From Leguminivora glycinivorella (lineage: Eukaryota; Arthropoda; Insecta; Lepidoptera; Tortricidae), in contig NC_062974.1 in NCBI RefSeq assembly GCF_023078275.1, forward strand, positions 25,084,110 to 25,148,109: a stretch of DNA of 64,000 nt, read 5' to 3'. Positions 1-11,075 of this stretch are shown here, in pieces; within the stretch, counting starts at the first letter, position 1; each line of letters opens with the position of its first letter. A program made the translations under genes and the position numbers. Under the pieces are notes generated by a model. The model did not search any database. It worked only from the letters and a program-made list of their open reading frames with translations, and was not told the origin of the DNA.

Positions 1-126
1 AGATGGATGTACGCTCTTTTCTTGAAGGTTTGATGGTCGCATTGGTCCGGAAATACCGCTGGCGACAATTCATTCCACAGTTTAACTGTGCATGACGTGA
101 CCAAATTTGCAAAACGTTGCGTCTTA
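1..126 (-). pseudogene. C-terminal end of a LINE ORF2 (fragment)
   Basis: On the minus strand, from about 125 down to the window edge, an open frame reads LWNELSPAVFPDQC followed by a TFKKR segment. This is the usual tail of insect jockey/CR1-type reverse transcriptases (W-N-x-L-P, V-F-P, F-K-x-x-V). Only the last 35-40 residues are visible and the element runs off the left edge, so its class and its 3' end cannot be judged. Confidence 0.6.
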
Positions 127-129
127 GAA

Positions 130-670
130 ACATTTTAAAGGGTGAAAATCAAAATATGTACACCGTGTCCAATAAGTTTGAATACAGCACAAATAGCCAA
201 TAAAACAAAATGAACAAATAGTTACTACATTATTATCAGAGGCGGCTCGCGGCTGTAATTTGTGGGTGTTCACCCAAATAATCATCGTAAGGCCCAAGGT
301 CCTACATGTATGTAGCCTACATAATATAATCAACACTATTAACTGTGTATTTGTAATTCCTATTACAGCGGCATAAAGTCTAGTGTTCCTGTGTGTACTT
401 ATTCAATGTGATTAAATTTAAATCATATTAAATTGGCTCAGAGATGCATTTTTTTTCTTTCCTTCAATTTTCCAACAAATGCCTGAACTATAAGTTTAAA
501 TTTCAGTGAAAAATATTCTTTATTTAGTTTATATAGCTGCCCAGCTTCAGGGTTAATAACAGTAAAACATAAAAATGAATAGACGAAAACTGCAGTTCAT
601 TCAGTAAATGAATGCGGGATTGTGAATGTTTTTTTTTTATTTTCATCGAAAGATGTGATAAGTCACTGAC
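130..670. other. No gene recognised
   Basis: AT-rich sequence with no convincing coding frame. Short open frames here show no motif. Confidence 0.5.
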
Positions 671-675
671 GGTCA

Positions 676-966
676 CTATTCACTATCTGTCCATGCAGAC
701 TCACCACCTCCGCCGTCCGCGCCCGCTCCAAATAAAAGACACGGAAAGCAAAACAGTTTGTCACTTTTTTCACATCCACATAACCACGGTGTTTTTTCAT
801 ACTGTTCCGTTTTAAAAACACGTGTAAAATTTTGGTTTTTGAAAAAACATATTTGCGTAAGTTTAAGGTCGGGCCGCGGTGGTCCTTTAGCTTTTAATTC
901 TAATCGCGTTGCAAAAGTTTTTTCACACTCTTTTATAAATGTCACATTGTATCCATCCATTCTCAC
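676..966 (-). pseudogene. TTF-type zinc finger fragment of a ZMYM1-like hAT transposase
   Basis: A 96-codon minus-strand frame starts MRMDGYNVTF and contains the P-R-P-D-L near residue 30, then FTRVFKTEQYEKTPWLCG and a C-F-P-C-L-L-F-G stretch. This order (basic start, R-P-D, W-L, C-x-P-C-L-L-F) is that of the TTF zinc finger preceding the hAT transposase domain in ZMYM1/KIAA1586-like proteins. The frame ends just after E-S-A-W, where the family normally continues into the transposase core, and no core is visible at lower coordinates. It may be a truncated element or a single exon of a domesticated gene; I favour a fragment. Confidence 0.65.
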
Positions 967-1157
967 ACACTTGCAATAAAAACAATTTAAACGGTTTCAA
1001 AACAAGGCAAAATTGTATTCCCGCGCGTGCCTTAAAATAAAACTTGTTTATCTATTGTTTACTAACAATTAACAAAATAGCGCGCGAAATACGCGGCTCG
1101 CGGATGACCGCGACGCATTTCGCGCCTGCGCGATGCAACCGAGACGGTAATCAAGGA

Positions 1158-1690
1158 CAAACCCACAGACCTATATCGAGATAGAAGGAAAAAGCTTGGC
1201 GGTTGACAGGGAGACCGATCGTGTAACATTTCGCATTTATTGGTGTTCTTATTATGATTGGATTATGCTAGTTAATTATTAATGTAGTTTAGAATATTTA
1301 TAATATAAGTTAGTTTAATTTTTTGTAATTTAATTTGTGTTGCATACTTTTTAATCTGTTGAATAAATAGATAAATACTTGATACCACAAATGTGAATTG
1401 ACTCGACAGTTTGAATTCATGGCTTATTTTTACATCGCTCGTACTCTAATAAGAACAAATCAATTTATTTTCATTACAATCATTATATACACATTATTCT
1501 AGCATTTATTTCATGTTTATAGGTCGTTTGTTTTGAACGCACGCCAAATCGAGCTTGTCAAATTAAAACCGCAATGGAAAACTAATTTTGACATCCAATC
1601 GTCGAGCAGACTGCCGTTCGCGGTACTAAATATAATACTTTTTCTTTCTATCTTGATATAGCTCTGTGGTCAAACGTCCCTAGGAGCGGC
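1158..1690. repeat. Imperfect inverted repeat, possible MITE
   Basis: The left sequence CTATATCGAGATAGAAGG (about 1170-1188) recurs inverted as CTTTCTATCTTGATATAG (about 1643-1660). The flanking bases (CCACAGA / TCTGTGG) are also mirrored, giving arms of about 30 nt. I could not find a matching target duplication, so the ends are approximate. Confidence 0.4.
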
Positions 1691-1699
1691 GCTCCAGAT

Positions 1700-2095
1700 T
1701 TACCTAATATTTCATACATAATCTTCTGTCTCACGCGCGGAGCTATGACTAAACTTCTCTTTCGCTCTTACTGAATTTCGTATTAGAGAATGTACTGAAT
1801 ATTTCTCCATAGGAGCGCAATTCAAAGCGCTCCGTTGAGCGCGGTGCGTATGAAATTGTATAGGAAGGGAATTGGCGGATTAATATAGACTGTATAATGA
1901 ACTTTTAAGAAATATAAGTAATTGTTTGATTGGACTTTTTTGCGATAGTTTTTATATAGTATAATACATTAATTTGAGGTACCATAATTGATGTATTACT
2001 ATAGTTTAATTGTGATTATTTTTGGGAGTGCACCGCACAAGCGCACTTTAGGGCAAGTCGCTACTGATTATTATTATATTTTATGAATGGCACTC
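1700..2095. other. No gene recognised
   Basis: AT-rich, with no coding frame or clear repeat border. Confidence 0.4.
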
Positions 2096-2099
2096 TTAT

Positions 2100-2660
2100 T
2101 TACTACATTCACAACAAATGTTTTGGAATAACTCCAGCATTAACTTGTTTACCAGCCTCAAACGCTTCTCAAACGGATCACACGCGGCACGCACCGTTTT
2201 CTTCACATTTCATCCCAAATACTCTCAATAATCTTTTTGAAATGATCTAGGTTTATGATTTTATAAAAATTTAGTCTTCAAAGCATGTATGACCATACAA
2301 AGTAGTCTAATACGCCTAAACCTGGAGGCCTGGGTGGCCACTCATGTTTCGGATAAAAAACTGCCAAATTAGTCTGAAACTACGCTAGAATACCATTTGC
2401 CGAATGTGCTGGAGGTGCGTCTTGTTGGGACACATGATACTCATTCCCAAGCATCCTTTTTAACTTTAAGGCATTTTTTTCTCCAAAACCTTGGTTTTAA
2501 AGAAAAAAACGTTGATTTTAACGCTTTTATCTGTAAGTACTGAAGGTAGTTTACCTCGCTTACATACTGCATCCCACACCTGGGCCGATGGTGAGCTCTG
2601 GAACCTAGGCACATTTTTCTAGTTGCCCGGAACGTGATCTATCCTCGGTACCCATAATAG
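2100..2660 (-). pseudogene. Degenerate Tc1/mariner-superfamily transposase
   Basis: The minus strand preserves the DDE-transposase signature in pieces: QQDAPPAHSANGIL at about 2400-2445, then EWPPRPPGLGVLDYFVW at about 2298-2350, then LDHFKKIIESIWDEM at about 2213-2260. The order and spacing (D-x-A-P-x-H, then W-P-P-x-x-P-x-L-x-x-L-D) are those of the mariner/maT group. Stop codons and frame changes occur between and after the motifs, so the copy is dead. No terminal inverted repeats were identified. Confidence 0.75.
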
Positions 2661-2689
2661 TTTATTTTGGACACGTGGCGTCTGTTTTA

Positions 2690-2730
2690 TTAACCGACTT
2701 CAAAAAAGGAGGAGGTTCTCAATTCGACTG
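2690..2730 (+). repeat. Dispersed repeat end, copy 1
   Basis: TTAACCGACTTCAAAAAAGG and the following GAGGTTCTCAATTCGACTG match, inverted, the sequence at 53699-53740. The motif is common in lepidopteran genomes. The full element is not delimited here. Confidence 0.55.
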
Positions 2731-2739
2731 AATGTTTTT

Positions 2740-3286
2740 TTCACATACAGATTCTGCTTATAAAAAATAACTCGTCACCTGCGTGCCGAGCAAGTATTTT
2801 GTTGGCACTTTACCTCTTTGTTTTTCTTAGACACTTCGGAAATTTCATGAACTTTGTGCTTGTATTTTATTAAAAGGAATATACTCTTCAGTTTAAATAA
2901 GAATTTGATGGCCAGTGATCCCTATATCTTTAGAACTGAGGTAAAATGTGAGTATTCGGACTTATTGGACACGGTGTACATGTTCGTTCTAAAAGTAGCT
3001 GATCAAGCATCGTCGGTTTGGAAAGCCTGCGGTAAAATTTTTGCTCATTACTATACATATTCGATCGAGAAAGGGTTTTGAGATTTAGGAAATAAAACAA
3101 CGCTTCATTAGATTTAATTTAATAGCATTATGTAATTATAATCTCAATGTAAGTGCAAGCAGTCTTATTTACAATAAACTTAAAAGCGGAAACAAATATA
3201 TGCAGAAAGAAAAAAAGAAGCTGTCAATACTGAATCCCCTAGGGTGGCTATGTATGAATAGCACAGAAAAGTATTAAAATAAAATA
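2740..3286. other. No gene recognised
   Basis: A 75-codon plus-strand frame (2854-3081) resembles nothing I know and has no supporting context. The rest is AT-rich. Confidence 0.4.
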
Positions 3287-3618
3287 AAAACCGGCCAAAA
3301 GCGTGTCGGGCCACGCTCAGTGTAGGGTTCCGTAGTTTTCCGTATTTTTCTCAAAAACTAACCTATAAAGTTCAAAACAAATTTTCAAAGAAAGTCTTTG
3401 TAAAGTTCTACTTTTGTGATTTTTTTCATATTTTTAAACATATGGTTCAAAAGTTATAGCGATTATTTCCGAAAATATGAAAATTATCAAAAATCGATCT
3501 TAGTAAAACCTAATTCATTTTTAAATACCTATCTAACAATATATCACACGTTGGGGTTGAAATGAAAAAAATATCTGCCCCCTCTTTACATGTAGGGGTA
3601 CCCTAATAAAACATTTAT
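3287..3618 (+). repeat. GTGTCGGGCCACG repeat family, copy 1 (truncated)
   Basis: Starts AAACCGGCCAAAAGCGTGTC, then GGTTCCGTAGTTTTCCG, and breaks off where the 120-bp minisatellite begins. Other members: 17199-17370, 23445-23826, 55611-56149 (full length, inverted) and 59581-60059 (inverted). The full member is about 540 bp, bounded by GGGTTCCGTAG-type sequence at both ends in inverted orientation, with an internal (CCGT)n tract. No coding capacity. Confidence 0.8.
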
Positions 3619-3645
3619 TATTATTAACGACCTTCCACATATTTA

Positions 3646-4712
3646 TAATGAGCCCAAACATGATGGGGTTATGATGAGGAGAATAGCAGTTCTGTTGACC
3701 ACCTCCTGACTCCATCATGAGAACTTGGACCTCCTCTAGTTCGATGGTGCTCGTCAGCCCAAATCTAATGAGCCCGAACATGATGGGATTATGATGAGGA
3801 GAATAGCAGTTCTGTTGGCCACCTCCTGACTCCATCATGAGACCCTGGACCTAATCTAGTTCGATGGTGCTCGTCAGCCCAAATCTAATGAGCCGAAACA
3901 TGATGGGGTTATGATGAGGAGAATAGCAGTTCTGTTGACCACCTCCTGACTCCATCATGAGACCTTGGACCTCATCTAGTTCGATGGTGCTCGTCAGCCC
4001 AAATCTAATGAGCCCGAACATGATGGGGTTATGATGAGGAGAATAGCAGTTCTGTTGGCCACCTCCTGACCCCGTCATAAGACCTTGGACCTCATCTAGT
4101 TCGGTGGTGCTCGTCAGCCCAAATCTAATGAGCCCAAACATGATGGGGTTATGATGAGGAGAATAGCAGTTCTGTTGACCACCTCCTGACTCCATCATGA
4201 GACCCTGGACCTCATCTAGTTCGATGGTGCTCGTCAGCCCAAATCTAATGAGCCCAAACATGATGGGGTTATGATGAGGAGAATAGCAGTTCTGTTGACC
4301 ACCTCCTGACTCCATCATGAGACCTTGGACCTCATCTAGTTCGATGGTGCTCGTCAGCCCAAATCTAATGAGCCCGAACATGATGGGGTTATGATGAGGA
4401 GAATAGCAGTTCTGTTGGCCACCTCCTGACCCCGTCATGAGACCTTGGACTTCATCTAGTTCGATGGTGCTCGTCAGCCCAAATCTAATGAGCCCAAACA
4501 TGATGGGGTTATGATGAGGAGAATAGCAGTTCTGTTGACCACCTCCTGACTCCATCATGAGACCTTGGACCTCATCTAGATCGATGGTGCTCATCAGCCC
4601 AAATCTAATGAGCCCAAACATGGTGGAGTTATGATAAGTAGAATAGCAGTTCTGTTGAACATCTCCTGCCTGACTCCATCATCATGAGAACCAGAACCTC
4701 ATCCTGGTCCCA
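3646..4712. repeat. 120-bp minisatellite, about 9 units
   Basis: A direct repeat with an exact 120-bp period (for example ATGATGGGGTTATGATGAGG recurs every 120 bases). Two unit types can be seen: one with CTGACTCCATCAT and one with CTGACCCCGTCAT. The second type occurs at 4021 and 4381, three units apart. Because 120 is a multiple of 3, the minus strand stays open across the array as a 40-residue repeat (MFGLIRFGLTSTIELDEVQG and so on). One unit carries a C-to-A change at 3853 that makes a stop. The last unit (4621-4712) is diverged. Confidence 0.95.
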
Positions 4713-5190
4713 AAATATAATAATAATTCAAACTCTCAACAAACTTCACGTATAACTTAAAATCCAAAATCATATGAAAAGCATGTCGAATGCTAAAATT
4801 GCATAAGGTGTAAAAAGGATCAAGATTTGTTTAGTCGCAGTTTACGGCACTTCTCGGAACTATCGAGCTGCTTTAAACAGTAAACTAATGTTCTATTGAG
4901 AAGCTGATGAAGAATTAATCTCGAAACGCGTTTAGCCACTTCTTTGTCGTCAACGGCCGATAGTCTACGTGCCCTTGTAAAATCTAGCTATCAATTTACA
5001 AGTGCCAACTACCGAACACTGTCGTACTTACCGTACCAAAATCAATAACAATTAGCTTATATCACCTTGACACTGGCAAAATAGTCCCACCAATGGACTG
5101 AGGCCATTTAATTTTAAAACTTAACTTAACTTAAATTATTTCGTATGTCTCTACTCGCCTTGAATGTCCTATCGTCACATGTAATTAACA
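4713..5190. other. No gene recognised
   Basis: Non-coding; short (CTTAA)n-like tract near 5120. Confidence 0.4.
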
Positions 5191-6176
5191 ATGTATATTA
5201 GCAGCTGGCAGTCGCGAGTGCGGCCCGAGGCAGTGGCGGAGACAAAGCGCGCCCGCGCTCGGTTGACTCGCGACGAGTGTCTGCCGGAGACATGTATAAT
5301 ATGAAATATACTAAGATAACACACACACATTGCCACTAATTACACACAAATACACACCCATACATTACCTTATAGATACATTCATTGTCACTCGGTCAAA
5401 CTAGACATCCGTACCAGACATTGCCTTTATAGAGTTTGCAGGCGTGGTCTTTAATTATGTAAGTATAGGTATCAAGATTCTGCTTAACTTGTCGTCTAGC
5501 CTGGGATCAAAAACATTTAATAACCGTTAAATCGGGTTGTACGCACTGAATGTTGTAAATGACATGATAGCGTTAACTGTCTGACAGTAGACTGTCGTGA
5601 CATGTAACTGCTGAGCAGTAATTTATATTAGCAGCTGGCAGTCGCGAGTGCGGCCCGAGGCGGCGGGGACAAAGCGCGCCCGCGCTCGGTTGACTCGCGA
5701 CGAGTTTCTGCCAGAGACATGTATGTATTAGTATAGTTACCTAAGAAAATGACATTAATCATATGGGGAAAGTGAAAAGCGCATCTAAAGGGGCACCAAA
5801 AATTACATACATTTGGTATAAGTAATTAAGAGACACTGTGAATAAGTACTGTCAAGTGACAGTAAACTGTCGTCAAATGTAACTTAGAAAATTACATACA
5901 TTGTTTAGAGAATGTGAAAAGCGTTTCTAAACGGAAACTAGAACCAAAAACTACATATTTTTGTATAAATAAGATACCTACTCCGTGAACAAGTAAGATA
6001 CATACTAGCCTAAAGAAAATATACTTGATGATGGCGGCGACTCTTAACTGTCTGACAGTAGACTGTCGTGACATGTAACTGCTGAGCAGTAATGTATATT
6101 AGCAGCTGCAGTCGCGAGTGCGGCCCGAAGCGGCGGCGAGGACAACTCGCGACGAGTGTCTGCCAGAGACATGTAT
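5191..6176. repeat. Three direct GC-rich modules in an AT-rich repeat
   Basis: TTAGCAGCTGGCAGTCGCGA followed by GTGCGGCCCGAGGC and CTCGCGACGAGTGTCTGCC occurs at about 5191-5298, 5621-5724 and 6091-6176. Copies 2 and 3 are preceded by the same CTGTCTGACAGTAGACTGTC and ACTGCTGAGCAGTAA stretch, so the repeating unit is about 430-470 bp. Each unit also carries a diverged AACAGCGTTTCCAAACG-like segment. Copy 3 lacks the GCGCGCCCGCGCTCGG part. No reading frame is conserved. Confidence 0.8.
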
Positions 6177-6179
6177 ATG

Positions 6180-7900
6180 TACATATTTATAAGTATAGTT
6201 ACCTAAGAAAATGACATCAATTGTACGGGGAAAGCGAACAGCGTTCCCAAACAGTCATTAGAACTAAAATAACATTAATTTTTACAGACACAAATTTTAC
6301 GAAAGCGACTGCCTTCTGTGGTTCCAATACAGAGGACAAACTAGAAAATGATATTCATTGTGAACAGCGTTTCCAAACGCTTACTTACTAGAACCAAAAT
6401 ATAATATATAATTATTTGTGAAGACACTGGTTCACGAATGCTTGCTTAGAAATGCATCTGGCACTGATATTCAATGACATTTTGTATACTTACCTACTAG
6501 TTCCGAAAAACTGTCAGAGAGCTGGCAGTGAATGATATATTTCTTTGTCATTTCTTTATCCGCCGTTCGCTTTTCCCCTACTCTCCCCTAAGTAAAATAT
6601 ACTGACATAACGACGCTGTAAGTTACTTGTAGTTAGAAATGTTAGAATGGACGGTGTTGTCAATGCCCCAACTGCCAATTCGCTACTGGGCACGGGCAGG
6701 AGCCCCACAAAATCAGCAGTCTTTATTGATTGCTTGTCTCTGTTGCCGAGCAAACTTGCCTCGTTGGGATATTGCTGTAAGGAGTCTTCTGTCACTTAAA
6801 CAGACTTCTGTGGCAAAGTATGAGGTAGGAAGTAAAATATAAGTGTCTTTCATGTACGTAAGGTGTAAATCCCATATACTTATTATGTATGTGCAATGGT
6901 TGCCAAAATTTTAATATAGAACGGAACGTTTCGTGTATAAGCTTATTTACTCAATATAGGCTTAGGAAAAGCACTGACATTTGTCAATTGTTCACTTTTA
7001 TACTTCATTTTACATATTTTGGTAGTACATATTTTGGTGAGTATTACCTACTACCTAATTTTTTGAGCTGCATACTTTTGTAAAATTACCGATATTTCCT
7101 TTGCTGCTGTACCTATACTAGGATTTTCTCTTAAAGTATCCCTTTCACAAAACACTAAAACTAAGTAACTTACTGTTACCCATTTTTATGATGTCTCTAT
7201 TCCCTATCGAAAATAAAATAAAACAAAACTTGAGACGGAGTAACTCATGATCGAATTTCATTAGTAATCCCTCCCAAGCTGCTTATTGTTTGCTACTCCC
7301 TAATCCGAAAGAAACGCCGGAGCCGATAACAACTCAATTGCCAATGGACAATACGTTTACAAATAACTTCTGAGGATTAAACTAGGGATATACAGAACGT
7401 TTCGTTCACGATGACGCGCCAACTTGTCAAACCTAACCTTTAAAAGCATGAAGATACAAACTAAGGCGGACGACTTAGCGAATGACACAGTCCGGAAGTT
7501 ATTGGGTCCAGAAAATATTGGAGCGCCTGATGGAATTCGCGTGGCAATTGCTCCGCGCGGCTGCCGTGCGCTCTCGACAGTTCCAGGAGCTTGAGTTTAG
7601 TGATGTCGCGGAAATGATTTTTCGCTGCCAATGCTTTCCAGGAAAACCTTTTAGTTTAAACTAGATTTGCATTTGTTTTATCGACTCGGTTCTGAGAAAC
7701 GTTGAAAGCAGAAATACAGTACTAGATTACAAAAATAAATGCTTACGGGATTGCAAAGCACTTATACTTACCTACTTACCTAGCTGTCTGTTGGTATGCG
7801 GTAATAGATTTAAAGAATGAATATTAAGCATTTATAAAATCTTAGAAATACTAAGTATCATTTTAACTGCTATGACTGGGAGTAGGTATGTATATGCAGA
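6180..7900. other. No gene recognised
   Basis: AT-rich non-coding sequence. Frames at 6556-6842 and 7482-7664 carry no recognisable motif. Confidence 0.4.
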
Positions 7901-7911
7901 CCTCTGACACT

Positions 7912-8062
7912 GGTGATCGCGTTCCAAACGCGTTACTAAGCACACAGTGTAAGCTCGTTTAGGCGAAAGCGAACGCGTACCGCGTACCACGCTTGTGTGA
8001 GTGAGACAAGACAGGTCGACTGGTCGCGTTCTTGATATGCGGTAACTGTGAGGTAACCACAG
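7912..8062 (-). repeat. Dispersed repeat, copy 1
   Basis: Read on the minus strand, GGTTACCTCACAGTTACCGC, then CAGTCGACCTG, CACTCA-ACAAGC and ACGAGCTTA-ACTGTGTGCT match 38325-38455 in the same order, with about 75-80% identity by eye. Origin unknown. Confidence 0.65.
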
Positions 8063-8989
8063 GCAGGGAATGTCCATACTGTACGATAATACTCTGTATT
8101 ATACTGTGGTATATGTATAATTTTTGTTGACGTGTCGTACCTACATGTACAGGTAGGTATTACACTGTTATGGTAAGTTAAAACGTTCGTAGTTGTTACC
8201 GCTGTAGTAGTTACCGTAAAACAGCTGAACGTGATTGTGGTAATGCAGGAGAGAGGTCTGAACCACCCTAGTAAATCGTTCAAATTTCAACAGTTCTTAA
8301 AAAGGACTGTCAAACTGAACTGAACTGGGAATTGTGTGTTCTTGACAAGAAGTTTTTTTTTTAAACAAGCTTATTTGACTAGAAGAAAGTAGTCATATTG
8401 CCCTGTGGTACTTAAAAGCTCTGGAGAATATTCCCAGTAATGTCCCATCACTATTTGCGACACAACACGGCACGACTAATGCTAGCAATTACCTAATAGC
8501 TCAACGCTGCATTTATTGGCTCTCTGTAGGTTTCAAATTTCAAATCTACTCTCCTTTTGTAGGTAATATTGACGTTTTGACTTGGAATTTCTCGGTTTAA
8601 TTCCTACTGGTTTAAACGATCGCCTTCGGCCAAGCCAAGTTAGCAATTACTTTGACAATCCTGTCTGTGCATAGGATAAATAAACGTTATACAGTAAACG
8701 GCCATTCCTAAAGAATGCACATCGGCCTTTGGAAAGAGCAGGGATTGTAAAACCGGTTAAATTGAATACCTGTATACAAACTGTCAAACTATTACCGCTA
8801 AAAAACTAATACCCATATTCGAATTAGAGGTATTGTTGTCAAACCGCTTTTGTCTTTTTCACTATGTATGAACTATTTTCAGTATTATTTACCTCTATTC
8901 AATACCGGTATTTGCTCGTGATAGATAAGGCGTCAAGTAGACATTATGACATTTATGACTAAAGCACATCAAATAGGTGTAACTGTTGT

Positions 8990-9190
8990 GGGTATCTATA
9001 GGTTTTGAGATGTACCCTCTTATGACTGAATAAATCAGTTGTTGTCATGGACTCGTGCTGTTTCATTGAACACTACATGGTGACAGCGGTGGGATTACTC
9101 AATGACGTCTTGGGCTAACACTGGTTGAAATGTCTGCTAGTAACGAAGAAATAATTTGACTTGCGAATTTGCATAGTCGGTTTATTTATT
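8990..9190 (+). mobile_element. LTR-retrotransposon fragment: LTR end, primer site, gag start
   Basis: AATAAA lies near 9030. Then come GAACACTACA and TGGTGACAGCGGTGGGATT (9078-9096), which has the form of a primer-binding site (TGG start) and resembles tRNA-Leu-type sites. An ATG at 9130 follows and reads MSASNEEII then a stop then LANLHS, like a degraded gag start. The rest of the element is absent. Confidence 0.5.
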
Positions 9191-9290
9191 CGCCTTTCTG
9201 TAATTAGTTTATAAACTAATAGCAAAAAGCCACACGAAAAATAAAGGTTTCGCATTAATAAGAATAACGTCTAAAATGGGCCGCGGTTTT

Positions 9291-10100
9291 CGGAGGTGCT
9301 GATTTAAAAATTAAACACTACTTTGGAATCTGACATTGCTGACTGTCACTTAGACACAAAAGTGGTCATGGGTGTGGTCAAATAGGTTCTCGGGGGTGCT
9401 GATTTCAAAATTAATGACCTATTTGGAATCTGATATGGCTGACTGTCACTTTGACACAAAAATCGTCATGGGTGTCGTCAAATAGGTTTTCTGAGGTGCT
9501 GATTCCAAAATTAATGACCAATCTGGAATCTGAGACTGCTGACTGTCACTTTAAAGCAAAAGTCGTCATGGGTGTCGTCAAATAGGTTTTCTGAGGTGCT
9601 GATTCCAAAATTAATGACCAATCTGGAATCTGACATTGCTGACTGTCATTTTGACACAAAAGTCGTCATGGGTGTCGTCAAATAGGTTTTCGGGGATGCT
9701 GATTCCAAAATTAATGACCAATCTGGAATCTGACACTACTGACTGTCACTTTAAAGCAAAAGTCGTCATTGGTGTCGTCAAATAGGTTTTCTGAGGTGCT
9801 GATTCCAAAATTAATGACCTATCAGGAATTTGACATTCCTGACTGTCACTTTGACACAAAGTTGTCATAGGTGTCATCAAGTAGGTTCTCGGGAGTCCTG
9901 ATACCAAAATTAATGACCAATCTGGAATCTGACATTGCTGACTGTCACTTTGACATAAAAACCCTCATGGGTGTCGTCTAATAGGTTCTCGGGGGTGCTG
10001 ATTCCAAAATTAATGACCAATCTGGAATCTGACATTGCCGACTGTCACTTTCGACAGAAAAGTCGTCATGGGTATCGTCAAATAGGTTTTTAGGGGTGCT
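9291..10100 (+). repeat. 100-bp tandem repeat, forward array (about 8 units)
   Basis: GGTGCTGATTCCAAAATTAA recurs at a spacing of 99-101 bp (9291, 9391, 9491, 9591, 9691, 9791, 9890, 9990, 10091). Each unit also contains GACTGTCACTTTGACACAAA and GTCATGGGTGTCGTCAAATA. Confidence 0.95.
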
Positions 10101-10109
10101 TATAGGGTA

Positions 10110-11075
10110 GGGACATCTGACAACCATGACTTTTGTGTCAAAGTGACATTCAGCAATGTCAGATCCCAAATTGGTCATTAATTTTGAAATCAGCACCCCC
10201 GAAAACCTATTCAACGACACCGATGACGACTTTTGTGTCAAAGTGACAGTTAGTAATGTGAGATTACAGATTGGTCATTAATTTTGGAATCAGCACCCCC
10301 CAAAAACCTATTTAACGACACCGATGACGACTTTTGTGTCAAAGTGACAGTTAGTAATGTCAGATTACAGATTGGTCATTAATTTTGGAATCAGCATCCC
10401 CGAAAACCTATTCAACAACACCGATGACGACTTTTGTGTCAAAGTGACAGTTAGTAATGTCAGATTACAGATTGGTCATTAATTTTGGAATCAGCACCCT
10501 TGAGAACCTATGACCACACCAATGACCACTTATGTCAAAAGTGACAGACAGCAATGTCGCGTTCCAGATTAATCATTGATTTTATAACCAACATCCCCAG
10601 TCCCCCAAAAACCTGTTTGACGACACCCATGACGACTTTTGTGTCAAAATGACAGTCAGCAATGTCAGATTCCCGATTGGTCATTAATATTGGAATCAGC
10701 ACCCCCGATAACCTATTTGACCACACCCATGACCACCTTTGTGTCAAAGTGACAGTCAGCAATGTCAGATTCCAAATTGGTCATTAATTTTATAACCAAC
10801 ACCCCCAGTCCCCCAAAAACCTGTTTGACGACACCCATGACGACTTTTGTGTCAAAATGACAGTCAGCAATGTCACATTCCCGATTGGTCATTAATATTG
10901 GAATCAGCACCCCCGATAACCTATTTGACCACACCCATGACCACCTTTGTGTCAAAGTGACAGTCAGCAATGTCAGATTCCAAATTGGTCATTAACTTTG
11001 GTATCAGCACCCCCGAGAACCTATTTGACGACACCCATGACGACTTTTCTGTCAAAGTGACAGTCAGCAACGTCA
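10110..11075 (-). repeat. 100-bp tandem repeat, inverted array (about 9-10 units)
   Basis: The same unit in reverse orientation (TTTTGTGTCAAAGTGACAGT and TGGTCATTAATTTTGGAATC). The switch lies at about 10100-10115. Within this array a two-unit block of 208 bp is duplicated (10560-10770 and 10768-10975). Together with the forward array it forms an inverted repeat with arms of 0.8-0.95 kb. Confidence 0.95.

Noticed and set aside
3533..4621. Long minus-strand frames over the 120-bp array as a repeat protein gene
   Set aside because: The openness follows from a period divisible by three. One unit has a stop, there is no plausible start region or flanking coding sequence, and the residues look like translated satellite. 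Kept as a repeat and raised only as a finding.
3646..4712. CRISPR-like array
   Set aside because: Repeats are directly adjacent with no variable spacers, and the genome is animal.
7482..7664. 60-codon frame as a small gene
   Set aside because: No motif or splice context; another frame over the same bases is equally plausible, so no product can be supported.
9978..10970. Minus-strand frames of 75-87 codons in the 100-bp arrays
   Set aside because: They are translations of the satellite units; the unit length is not a multiple of three and the frames differ between units.
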